DNA from: Sedimentisphaerales bacterium
GTDB lineage: Bacteria; Planctomycetota; Phycisphaerae; Sedimentisphaerales; Anaerobacaceae
Direction of reading: 5' to 3'
DNA: 6,388 nt
NCBI GenBank assembly: GCA_030630905.1
Contig: DAOVMB010000157.1
Coordinates: 1-6,388, forward strand
Shown piece after piece: positions 1-5,882 of the stretch. The notes beneath the pieces are model-generated. The model ran no database searches and was not told where the DNA came from. It worked only from the letters and a program-made list of their open reading frames with translations. Within the stretch, counting starts at the first letter, position 1; each line of letters starts with the position of its first letter. The position numbers were made by a program, and so were the translations under genes.

Positions 1-2
1 AC

Positions 3-31
3 TTGCCAATTTTCTATTCCTAATATAAAAT
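3..31 (+). promoter_or_regulatory. Predicted sigma70-type promoter for the 109-375/387-3515 operon
   Basis: A -35 box TTGCCA (3-8, five of six consensus bases) and a -10 box TAAAAT (26-31, five of six) are separated by exactly 17 bases. Transcription would start near base 38, giving an untranslated leader of about 70 bases before the ATG at 109. It lies in an AT-rich stretch that has no coding frame of its own. The call rests on consensus match only, and the DNA upstream of base 1 is not visible. Confidence 0.45.
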
Positions 32-108
32 CAAGTTTCTAATGAGGTATATCGACTTTTGATGCGTTTTTTCTTGAACCTTGACCTATGTAAAATGACA
101 CGGGTACA

Positions 109-375
109 ATGAACGAGCAGAGTATTTTAGACGAGCTTTTGGCGCTTTTGGAGGCGAACAGCGTGACAATACGCAACGAGCCGCTTGGCGGTAGCGGCGG
201 GGGACTTTGCACGATCAAGGGCGAGCCTATATTTTTTGTCGACACGCAGGCTTCGTCCGCCGTTTCTGCGGCAGTATGTGCCGAGGCGGTGCCGAAAGTG
301 GTGGATGTTGAGCAAATATATATCAAGCCGCAAATCCGCCAGTATATCGAAAATAACAGCAACCGGATAACTTGA
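109..375 (+). CDS. Uncharacterised small cytoplasmic protein (88 residues), first gene of the operon
   Basis: I cannot assign a function. The 88-residue product has no signal peptide or membrane segment. It opens with a probable amphipathic helix (residues 1-18, rich in Glu and Leu). A Gly-rich turn follows (LGGSGGG, 26-32) and leads into a short strand pair (LCTIKGEPIFFVDT, 33-46). The rest looks helical and Ala/Val-rich, with cysteines at 34 and 57. The layout suggests one compact alpha/beta domain, and it resembles small hypothetical proteins I associate with planctomycetes (recollection only). An in-frame TAA at 91-93 makes ATG 109 the first possible ATG start, although the Shine-Dalgarno is poor. 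The next gene starts 11 bases after the stop, so co-transcription is likely. Gene status is supported by the upstream promoter, tight spacing and protein-like composition. Confidence 0.7.
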   Translation: MNEQSILDELLALLEANSVTIRNEPLGGSGGGLCTIKGEPIFFVDTQASSAVSAAVCAEAVPKVVDVEQIYIKPQIRQYIENNSNRIT

Positions 376-379
376 AAGG
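374..379 (+). promoter_or_regulatory. Shine-Dalgarno that fixes the start of the large gene at 387
   Basis: GAAAGG sits 7 bases before ATG 387 and overlaps the TGA stop (373-375) of the preceding gene, which favours translational coupling. A longer reading from TTG 372 would start inside the preceding stop region with no ribosome site of its own. It would also put five extra residues before a normal signal-peptide n-region. Confidence 0.65.
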
Positions 380-386
380 TAATGCA

Positions 387-3300
387 ATGAAAAAAAGCAA
401 ATGGCCGGCAATACTGGTAATATGTCTTATGACATTACTATGTTCCTTAGACGGCACCGCGGCATCGAATTCGGCTCAGGGAAGCCAGACATTCGTCAAC
501 ACTATCGGCATGAAATTTGTTCGTATCCAGCCGGGATCGTTCCTGATGGGACAGGATAAAGGCGGCGATTGGGACGAGCGGCCCGCCCACAGAGTGCGCA
601 TCACACAATCCTTCGGCATCTCTGCGACTGAGGTCACCAACGCACAGTATGAGCAGTTTGATCCCGAACACCGCGCGCTTCGCGGTAAGCTCGGTTTTTC
701 CGAACGGGATGACGAGGCTGTGGTTTTTGTGAGCTGGCACGAGGCGGTCGAGTTCTGCAAATGGCTCTCGAAGAAGGAAGACAAGCCTTACCGTCTGCCG
801 ACCGAGGCCGAGTGGGAGTATGCCTGCCGGGCCGGCACGAAGACGGCCTACCACACCGGCGATACCCTGCCGGAAGAGTTTCACAAGAATGCTCGGATGA
901 GCTGGTTTCCCGATCCGGCACATCGCCGCAAGAGTGCTGAGCCGGTGCCGCTGACTGTCGGTCAGACCGAGGCGAATCCGTGGGGTCTTTTCGATATGCA
1001 CGGTAACGTGGAAGAATGGTGCTGTGACTGGTACGGCCCATACGAACAAGGCGAGCAGACGGACCCGGTAGGGCGTGCAGGCGGTGATTTTAAGGTCACG
1101 CGGGGCGGCAGTCATGGTACTCAGGTCTCGTTTCTGCGCTCGGCGAACCGGCTCGGCGCATTGCCGGACGACAAAAGCTGGCTGATAGGCTTCCGCGTAG
1201 TTGCCGGCGAGATGCCCAAGACCGAACCGCTTGCGAGTCCTGAGCCGGCATTTTACTCACGCAACGTGGATCAGGACTTTCGGCCGGACTGGGCGAGCGG
1301 TCCCGATCCGAATAAGCCCTACTTCAAGGGGCCTCGCGAATATGTCAAAATTCCGCCGGACTCCGACGGTCCGATGTACTCCGAGCACAATCACGACCCG
1401 GCACTGGTCGATTGCCCCAACGGCGATCTGCTGGCGATTTGGTATTCGTGCCGGGACGAACCCGGGCGCGAATTAACCATCCTGGCGAGCCGCCTGCGGT
1501 ACGGCGCCGATCAGTGGGAGCCGGCCTCGCTATTCTGGGACGCGCCGGATCGCAACGACCACGCTCCGGCTTTCTGGTTTGATGGCCGGAACACGATTTA
1601 TCACTTTAATGGTCTCTCGGCGGCGGCCACGTGGGGGAATCTTGCTACTGTGATACGGCTCTCGACCGATAACGGCGTCACATGGTCGAAGGCTCGATTG
1701 ATCAATCCCGATCACGGCCTGCGTCACATGCCCGTCGAATCGGTTTTTAGAACGCGCGAGGGCTACTTTGTCCTGCCTTGCGATGCGGTGACAGGGGGCA
1801 ACGGCGGGACGGCCGTGCACGTCAGCCGCGATGGCGGCGAGACGTGGACCGACGCCGGCGCCGGCAGACCGGCGCCGAAGTTTGCTGCCGGCGAGACCGG
1901 CGCCTGGGTCGCGGGGATTCATGCCGGCGTCACGCAACTCAGGGACGGCAGCCTGATGGCATTTGGACGCGGCAACAATATCGAAGGCCGGATGCCGATG
2001 AGTATATCGAAAGATATGGGCGTAAACTGGACATATTCGGCCAGCGAGTTCCCACCGCTTGGTGGCGGGCAAAGACTCATCCTCAGACGTCTGCTGGAAG
2101 GTCCAATCCTGTTCGTGAGTTTCACAAACCGCAATACTGGGATGAAGTTAAAAGACTCAGCCGGCAAGGAACGCCGGGTCTTCGGCATGTTTGCAGCGCT
2201 GTCGTTCGATGAAGGCAAGACCTGGCCCGTAAAAAAGCTGCTAACCGACGGCGGCCCGGCAAGGAAACTCGACGGCGGCGGTAATACCGGCAAGTTCATC
2301 ATGGACCCGACCCATGCCGAACCGAGAGGATACCTGGCGGCGACCCAGACTCCCGATAGCCTCATTCACCTGATCAGCAGCAAACAACACTATGTCTTCA
2401 ATCTCGCCTGGCTCCGGCAGGGCACAGACGAAGGTAAAAATCAAAGCTCTGCGGCGAGGGACGACTCGCTCGTTCCGGGCGTTGTTATCGATCACAGCCC
2501 TGCCGGCACTGGCACGTACCTCGGTTCGCCAAGTATTGCCGTGCTGACCAATGGTTTCTATATAGTCTCTCACGACTTCTACGGGCCGGCCACAAAAGAA
2601 GACCGCACCGCAATATTTCGTTCTAAAGATGCCGGGAAAACATGGGAAAAACTAACGGATTTTTACGGACAGTACTGGTCGACAATTTTCCTGCACAAAG
2701 GGGCACTTTATATTATTGGCACCAACATCCATAACGGCCATATAGTTATCCGCCGGTCCACGGACGGGGGGCTGACGTGGACCACGCCGAAAGACCGATA
2801 TACGGGACTTCTGGCCGCACAGGGCCAGTTTCATTGTGCGCCGGTCCCGGTTGTGGTACACAATCGACGAATCTGGCGGGCAATGGAAGACAGGTATCCC
2901 CTTACAGGGCCGGGGAGCAACCTCCGGTCTTTCGTCATGTCGGCTCCTGTAGATGCGGACTTGTTGAAAGCGGAAAGCTGGATTATGAGCAACCGTCTTG
3001 AGTTTGACCAGGCATGGCCCGGCACGGCCTGGCTGGAGGGAAATATCGTTGTTACGCCGGAGAACAAGCTTGTAAATATTCTGCGCGTGGAATATCAGGA
3101 CGAAGAAAAAGCCGCCGTCGTACACGTTTCCGAAAACGGTAAATCGGTACGGTTCGATCCGGAGAAGGATTTCATCGACTTCTATGGCGGCACAAATAAA
3201 TTCACCATCCGCTTTGATCCCAAGACGGAACGTTATTGGTCGCTCGTCAGTAAACAAAAGAATCCGGAGGCCTATCGTAATATCCTGACGCTGGTCTCGT

Positions 3301-3515
3301 CTTCCGATTTGCGGAACTGGAATGTCGAATCTGTGATACTGCGGCATGCTGACAGCGTGAAACACGCCTTTCAGTATATCGACTGGCTCTTCGAAGACCG
3401 GGATATCATTGCCGTCTCCAGGACCGCGTATGATGACGGTTTGGGCGGGGCCTATCGGGCGCACGATGCAAACTATCTGACTTTTCACAGGATTCACAAT
3501 TTTCGCGAATTGTGA
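387..3515 (+). CDS. Secreted FGE-like domain fused to a sialidase-like (Asp-box) double beta-propeller protein
   Basis: The product has 1042 residues. Residues 1-26 are a signal peptide (MKKSKW, a hydrophobic core, cleavage near TAA/S), so it acts outside the cytoplasm. Residues about 36-274 form an FGE-sulfatase (SUMF1/EgtB/PvdO-type) fold, with GSFLMG at 50-55, EVTNAQY at 82-88, RLPTEAEWEYACRAGT at 136-151, WGLFDMHGNVEEW at 199-211, RGGS at 239-242 and GFRVV at 268-272. Both catalytic cysteines of true formylglycine-generating enzymes are missing between RGGS and GFRVV, so sulfatase activation is unlikely. Residues about 325-680 are sialidase-like (BNR), with Asp-boxes at 426-433, 480-487, 541-548 and 606-613. 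Residues about 700-1040 look like a second propeller, with Asp-boxes at 746-753 and 791-798 and a His/Tyr-rich end (HDANYLTFHRIHNF, 1026-1039). The GH33 arginine triad was not identified, so the substrate (sialic acid or another sugar) is open. ATG 387 was chosen for its Shine-Dalgarno. Confidence 0.88.
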   Translation: MKKSKWPAILVICLMTLLCSLDGTAASNSAQGSQTFVNTIGMKFVRIQPGSFLMGQDKGGDWDERPAHRVRITQSFGISATEVTNAQYEQFDPEHRALRGKLGFSERDDEAVVFVSWHEAVEFCKWLSKKEDKPYRLPTEAEWEYACRAGTKTAYHTGDTLPEEFHKNARMSWFPDPAHRRKSAEPVPLTVGQTEANPWGLFDMHGNVEEWCCDWYGPYEQGEQTDPVGRAGGDFKVTRGGSHGTQVSFLRSANRLGALPDDKSWLIGFRVVAGEMPKTEPLASPEPAFYSRNVDQDFRPDWASGPDPNKPYFKGPREYVKIPPDSDGPMYSEHNHDPALVDCPNGDLLAIWYSCRDEPGRELTILASRLRYGADQWEPASLFWDAPDRNDHAPAFWFDGRNTIYHFNGLSAAATWGNLATVIRLSTDNGVTWSKARLINPDHGLRHMPVESVFRTREGYFVLPCDAVTGGNGGTAVHVSRDGGETWTDAGAGRPAPKFAAGETGAWVAGIHAGVTQLRDGSLMAFGRGNNIEGRMPMSISKDMGVNWTYSASEFPPLGGGQRLILRRLLEGPILFVSFTNRNTGMKLKDSAGKERRVFGMFAALSFDEGKTWPVKKLLTDGGPARKLDGGGNTGKFIMDPTHAEPRGYLAATQTPDSLIHLISSKQHYVFNLAWLRQGTDEGKNQSSAARDDSLVPGVVIDHSPAGTGTYLGSPSIAVLTNGFYIVSHDFYGPATKEDRTAIFRSKDAGKTWEKLTDFYGQYWSTIFLHKGALYIIGTNIHNGHIVIRRSTDGGLTWTTPKDRYTGLLAAQGQFHCAPVPVVVHNRRIWRAMEDRYPLTGPGSNLRSFVMSAPVDADLLKAESWIMSNRLEFDQAWPGTAWLEGNIVVTPENKLVNILRVEYQDEEKAAVVHVSENGKSVRFDPEKDFIDFYGGTNKFTIRFDPKTERYWSLVSKQKNPEAYRNILTLVSSSDLRNWNVESVILRHADSVKHAFQYIDWLFEDRDIIAVSRTAYDDGLGGAYRAHDANYLTFHRIHNFREL
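3494..3515 (+). repeat. Perfect 8-bp inverted repeat over the stop codon of the large gene
   Basis: TCACAATT (3494-3501) and AATTGTGA (3508-3515) are exact reverse complements around a 6-base loop (TTCGCG). The right arm contains the TGA stop. No T-run follows (TAAAGG), so it is not a standard intrinsic terminator. It could act as an mRNA 3'-end stabiliser, a protein-binding palindrome, or be chance within codons for HNFREL. Confidence 0.5.
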
Positions 3516-3541
3516 TAAAGGTAAATAAGAAGCAGCGAAAA

Positions 3542-3724
3542 ATGGCAATGAAAAAAGTGGCTATTTTCATCGACGAAATGTATCAGGTTCTCGATGTCTG
3601 GTATCCGTACTACCGGTTTTTGGAAGCGGATCTTTTGGTCAATTTGTTTGCGGCCGAGGCAAAAAAAGAATATCATTCGAAGAAAGGCTATCCGTGTGTC
3701 TCTGAGGTAGCGAGCCAAACTTAA
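3542..3724 (+). pseudogene. N-terminal fragment of a DJ-1/PfpI family protein
   Basis: The 60-residue reading matches the first strand-helix-strand of the DJ-1/PfpI superfamily. It has the MKKVAIFIDE strand, then the WYPYYRFLEA helix (20-29), then EYHSKKGYP (43-51), which corresponds to the KGKHGYP region of PfpI. Family members are about 165-190 residues, so the remainder is gone, including the nucleophile-elbow cysteine. I could not find it in any frame of the 70 bases before the next gene. By my own recalled alignment, Gln15 stands where the family keeps a catalytic Glu. Together these points suggest a decayed remnant. The start is uncertain: ATG 3542 has AAGAAG 9 bases upstream, ATG 3548 gives the family-typical MKKVAIF, and GTG 3512 would overlap the preceding stop. 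A short expressed protein or an assembly join cannot be excluded. Confidence 0.6.
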
Positions 3725-3794
3725 TCCAAAACACAGATGAAATATATTTTGATGACGAAAATCGCTTTTCCGAGTCGAATAGGAGCATTTTTGT

Positions 3795-4283
3795 ATGAGC
3801 AAGACTAAAACTGGTAAAAAGAAGGATACGACACCTGTTGTGCTGGTGGTGGACGATAATCGGCAGAATCGTGAATTGCTGCAGGCATATCTTGAGGATG
3901 TGGACTGCCGGGCAATCCCCGCGGTTGATGGACCGGAGGCATTGGAAATTCTCGCTAAAGATCCTCCCGATTTGATTCTGCTGGATGTGATGATGCCCAG
4001 GATGAGCGGCTTCGAAGTTTGTCGAAGAATCAAAAACAACCCCAAAACCAGTGACATTCCCGTTATAATGGTTACGGCACTCAATGATTTCGGCGACATC
4101 GAACGCGGCATCGATTCGGGCACGGACGACTTCCTAAGCAAGCCCGTGAATAAGCTGGAGCTCCTGACGCGTGTAAAAACCATGCTGAAATTGAAACACC
4201 TAACCGATAAGCTCGAACGCACCCTGGCATATCTAAGCGAGATAGAAAAACAGACCCAAATGGCAAAATCAGATTCGCAGTAG
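3795..4283 (+). CDS. Single-domain response regulator (REC/CheY-like receiver)
   Basis: This 162-residue cytoplasmic protein is a two-component receiver. After a Lys-rich tail (1-12) come VVLVVDDN (15-22) with the metal-binding acidic pair Asp20/Asp21, LILLDVMMP (60-68) with phospho-acceptor Asp64, the switch Thr94 in MVTA, and the conserved Lys116 in FLSKP. All key residues are present, so phosphorylation by a histidine kinase is expected. Residues about 125-157 form a charged, probably coiled-coil helix, possibly for dimerisation or docking. There is no DNA-binding, GGDEF or other output domain, and no kinase in the window, so it probably signals by protein contact or phosphorelay. The start is supported by AGGAG at 3781-3785, 9 bases upstream. 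The next gene begins 43 bases after the stop, consistent with one transcript. Confidence 0.92.
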   Translation: MSKTKTGKKKDTTPVVLVVDDNRQNRELLQAYLEDVDCRAIPAVDGPEALEILAKDPPDLILLDVMMPRMSGFEVCRRIKNNPKTSDIPVIMVTALNDFGDIERGIDSGTDDFLSKPVNKLELLTRVKTMLKLKHLTDKLERTLAYLSEIEKQTQMAKSDSQ

Positions 4284-4313
4284 AATTATGACTGAGAATA
4301 AACGCACATGTGG

Positions 4314-4319
4314 AAAAGG
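4314..4319 (+). promoter_or_regulatory. Shine-Dalgarno that fixes the start of the exported protein at 4327
   Basis: AAAAGG lies 7 bases before ATG 4327, the same motif and spacing as at the 387 start. ATG 4288, in the same frame and only 4 bases after the preceding stop, has no ribosome site and would put 13 polar residues in front of the signal peptide. Confidence 0.6.
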
Positions 4320-4326
4320 TCACGTT

Positions 4327-5499
4327 ATGAGAACAAACCAGATGGTATTGAAAATCGCATTGACCTGTCTGGTCTTGGCAACTCTGGCCTTCGGAGTGGA
4401 GAATGCGAAGAAAAAAACTGACACCTCGATTGAGGAATTGAGCGGACGATTTCAATGTATTAAAGATGGCATCATGGACTTGTCTATCGTTCGCAAAGAG
4501 ATTATGGCGCATATAGAATCTCTGCAGGTTCAGGGCAAGCCGCACGGTTGTTATCGCTCGAAAAAGGGCACCAAGCCGAGCCTTTATGCAACATGCGATG
4601 CCGCAATAATACGAACCATTATGACCGAAGACCTGAAGACATCTCTCACAGACAAACAGCGGAGGGAATGGATTAACTATATCAACTCATTCGCCGGTGA
4701 GGACGGGGTGTACGGACCGGCACTTAGGGGGCACTCAGACCTACACGCCAATGGCATGGTCATCGGTGCTCTTGGGCCGCTGGGTGGGAAACAGAAGTAT
4801 CCGGTGCGCCTGTACAATGATTTCAACACAGCAGACAAAATTGGCCCATGGTTAGAGAAGATCGACTGGAAAAATCTTTGGGGTGGTTCGCATCTGTTCT
4901 GGGGTGGGATGCACTGTTTTAGCTTAAGCAGTCAATGCACCGAGCAGTGGCGTAAAAAAACTTTTGAATGGCTCGATGCCAACTTGGATGAGCAAACCGG
5001 CTGGTGGCGCAAAGAGGTACCGCATTCTAGGCCGGGAATCGAAGGGTTGGGCGGTGGCGCTCACATCTGGCCTATTTATCAGCATCACAACCATCCGTTT
5101 CCGTATCCGAAGCGTGTTATCGATAGCATCCTGGCTATGCAGGGGGAAAAAAGTAGCTGGCTGGAACCCTTTAGTAACTATATGAACCTCGACGCGCTTT
5201 ATGGTTTGGCATATATGAAATCGCAGGCTCCAGGTTACAGGGAAAAGGATATCGCCAACGCCGTCACCAAATATGGTAAGCTGGTTATGGAAAAATATCA
5301 CCGCTTCATTTCGAGCAATCCGAATCTCCACAATATTCTGTCCGTTGTAGGCACCTTGGGGCTGTTGAACCGGATGGAGCCTGAAACATTTCGAGATTCG
5401 ATAAAGTGGACAGATATTTTTAGTGATATTTGCCTCTATCAAACCAAGGCGGTGGAAGTGGTGAACGCTGATACCATTCTGCGAACCCTGCGGAAATGA
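4327..5499 (+). CDS. Exported protein of unrecognised family (390 residues), possibly alpha/alpha-barrel
   Basis: I do not recognise a named family. The start at 4327 gives a signal peptide: MRTNQMVLK, a hydrophobic core to residue 20, and a likely cut after AFG (21-23). The mature protein looks mainly helical. Blocks that look conserved are YATCDAAI (87-94), a Gly/His stretch GVYGPALRGHSDLHANGM (127-144), WGGSHLFWGGMHCF (185-198), the WLDANLDEQTGWW segment (215-227), GLGGGAHIWPIYQHHNHP (240-257) and NYMNLDALYGLAYM (284-297). Repeated helices joined by Gly-Trp-Trp turns, with a Trp/His/Asp-rich centre, resemble alpha/alpha-barrel proteins such as six-hairpin glycosidases, uronyl hydrolases or prenyltransferase-type toroids. 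That fold is a guess. It probably shares a transcript with the receiver gene upstream. With the exported sialidase-like protein nearby, a role in extracytoplasmic glycan processing is plausible but unproven. It seems intact. Confidence 0.85.
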   Translation: MRTNQMVLKIALTCLVLATLAFGVENAKKKTDTSIEELSGRFQCIKDGIMDLSIVRKEIMAHIESLQVQGKPHGCYRSKKGTKPSLYATCDAAIIRTIMTEDLKTSLTDKQRREWINYINSFAGEDGVYGPALRGHSDLHANGMVIGALGPLGGKQKYPVRLYNDFNTADKIGPWLEKIDWKNLWGGSHLFWGGMHCFSLSSQCTEQWRKKTFEWLDANLDEQTGWWRKEVPHSRPGIEGLGGGAHIWPIYQHHNHPFPYPKRVIDSILAMQGEKSSWLEPFSNYMNLDALYGLAYMKSQAPGYREKDIANAVTKYGKLVMEKYHRFISSNPNLHNILSVVGTLGLLNRMEPETFRDSIKWTDIFSDICLYQTKAVEVVNADTILRTLRK

Positions 5500-5543
5500 A
5501 AAAATAAATTGGTCATCATAAATAAAAGATGGCGGTAAACTAC

Positions 5544-5562
5544 AGGATGTACTTACAGTCCT
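5544..5562 (+). terminator. Weak candidate hairpin after the exported-protein gene
   Basis: AGGATGT (5544-5550) can pair with ACAGTCCT (5555-5562) with one bulged G and an ACTT loop. What follows (TTATTAATA) is only loosely T-rich, so termination here would be inefficient. It is listed because no better terminator is seen between 5499 and 5858. Confidence 0.2.
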
Positions 5563-5612
5563 TATTAATACTATAACAAGTCCCCATCACTGTTAGAGCA
5601 ATTTGGATTGCA

Positions 5613-5697
5613 GTAACAACCGTTCTTATAGGCCAATCTCCTGAAAGCGGGGGGGGGTAAAAAACCCGATAATCCGATTCTAAAATCGTAACAACCG
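5613..5697 (+). repeat. 10-bp direct repeat GTAACAACCG, two copies
   Basis: Identical copies of GTAACAACCG lie at 5613-5622 and 5688-5697, 75 bases apart start to start, flanking the G-tract. Each has a nearby similar C-rich element (AGTCCCCATCAC at 5579-5590 and AATCCCCACAAC at 5711-5722). They could be paired regulator sites or traces of an old duplication. Chance is also possible. Confidence 0.4.
5649..5657 (+). repeat. Homopolymeric tract of nine G
   Basis: Nine consecutive G are followed by T, six A and CCCG. The tract is outside any supported gene. The edge can form a short GGGT/ACCC hairpin (5655-5667). Such tracts vary in length by polymerase slippage and are also error-prone in sequencing. 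Confidence 0.8.
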
Positions 5698-5798
5698 GCA
5701 CATAACGTACAATCCCCACAACGAAAAAGCAAAATAGCACATCAAGTGACTAATTGCCAAGACCGGGGTTAATCCGCCCTCATCTATTGTCGATACTT

Positions 5799-5840
5799 TG
5801 ATTGTGATTGGAGGCGGGTGGAGACTCAAATCCACAATCA
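5799..5840 (+). repeat. 8-bp inverted repeat enclosing a GGAGG ribosome-site-like motif
   Basis: TGATTGTG (5799-5806) and CACAATCA (5833-5840) are exact reverse complements with a 26-base loop. The loop contains GGAGG (5810-5814). An alternative, mutually exclusive small hairpin is GTGGA (5818-5822) with TCCAC (5831-5835). The competing folds sit just upstream of the TPR gene and might affect its translation. Confidence 0.35.
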
Positions 5841-5862
5841 TTTATTGCAAATCAAAAGATGA
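5818..5862 (+). CDS. Possible 14-codon leader peptide before the TPR gene
   Basis: GTG 5818 opens a 14-residue frame (VETQIHNHLLQIKR) ending in TGA at 5860-5862. That stop overlaps, as ATGA, an in-frame alternative start (ATG 5859) of the TPR gene. The frame follows the only strong Shine-Dalgarno in the area (GGAGG, 5810-5814), but the gap of 3 bases is shorter than usual. There is no run of a single amino acid as in classical attenuators. This is speculative. Confidence 0.15.
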   Translation: METQIHNHLLQIKR

Positions 5863-5882
5863 AAACTGGATGCGGGTGGTGT

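Larger units (their letters stand above)
5500..5858. other. Non-coding region between the exported protein and the TPR gene
   Basis: This stretch of about 360 bases is AT-richer than the flanking genes and has no convincing coding frame on either strand. It holds a weak hairpin just after the upstream gene (5544-5562), a small GCAAT/ATTGC hairpin (5598-5611), a 10-bp direct repeat, a run of nine G, and a purine-rich ribosome-site-like GGAGG (5810-5814) inside an inverted repeat near its right end. I found no -35/-10 pair with good spacing for the downstream gene. Confidence 0.6.

Noticed and set aside
414..446. Possible lipobox (LTLLC) in the signal peptide of the large protein
   Set aside because: Leu directly before the Cys does not fit a lipobox, which needs a small residue there. 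The hydrophobic core continues past it to a better signal peptidase I site.
2652..3548. 298-codon reverse-strand open frame opposite the large gene
   Set aside because: It is fully antisense to a confidently coding region with clear domain motifs, shows no recognisable domain, and is typical of codon-bias shadow frames.
3743..3748. TATATT as a -10 box for the receiver gene
   Set aside because: No acceptable -35 hexamer lies 16-18 bases upstream.
3494..4222. 242-codon reverse-strand open frame opposite the receiver gene
   Set aside because: It is antisense to the receiver domain, is Ser/Arg-rich without motifs, and crosses the boundaries of several forward features.
4288..4326. Upstream ATG start adding 13 residues to the exported protein
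   Set aside because: It has no ribosome site and gives a polar extension before the signal peptide, whereas ATG 4327 has AAAAGG at ideal spacing.
5540..5740. 66-codon hydrophobic reverse-strand frame in the non-coding gap
   Set aside because: It starts at GTG with no ribosome site, includes the nine-base homopolymer, and has no recognisable features.
5818..5835. T-arm-like hairpin GTGGA-loop-TCCAC resembling the 3' part of a tRNA
   Set aside because: The loop has 8 bases and lacks TTC at its start, and no anticodon arm or acceptor stem is found upstream.
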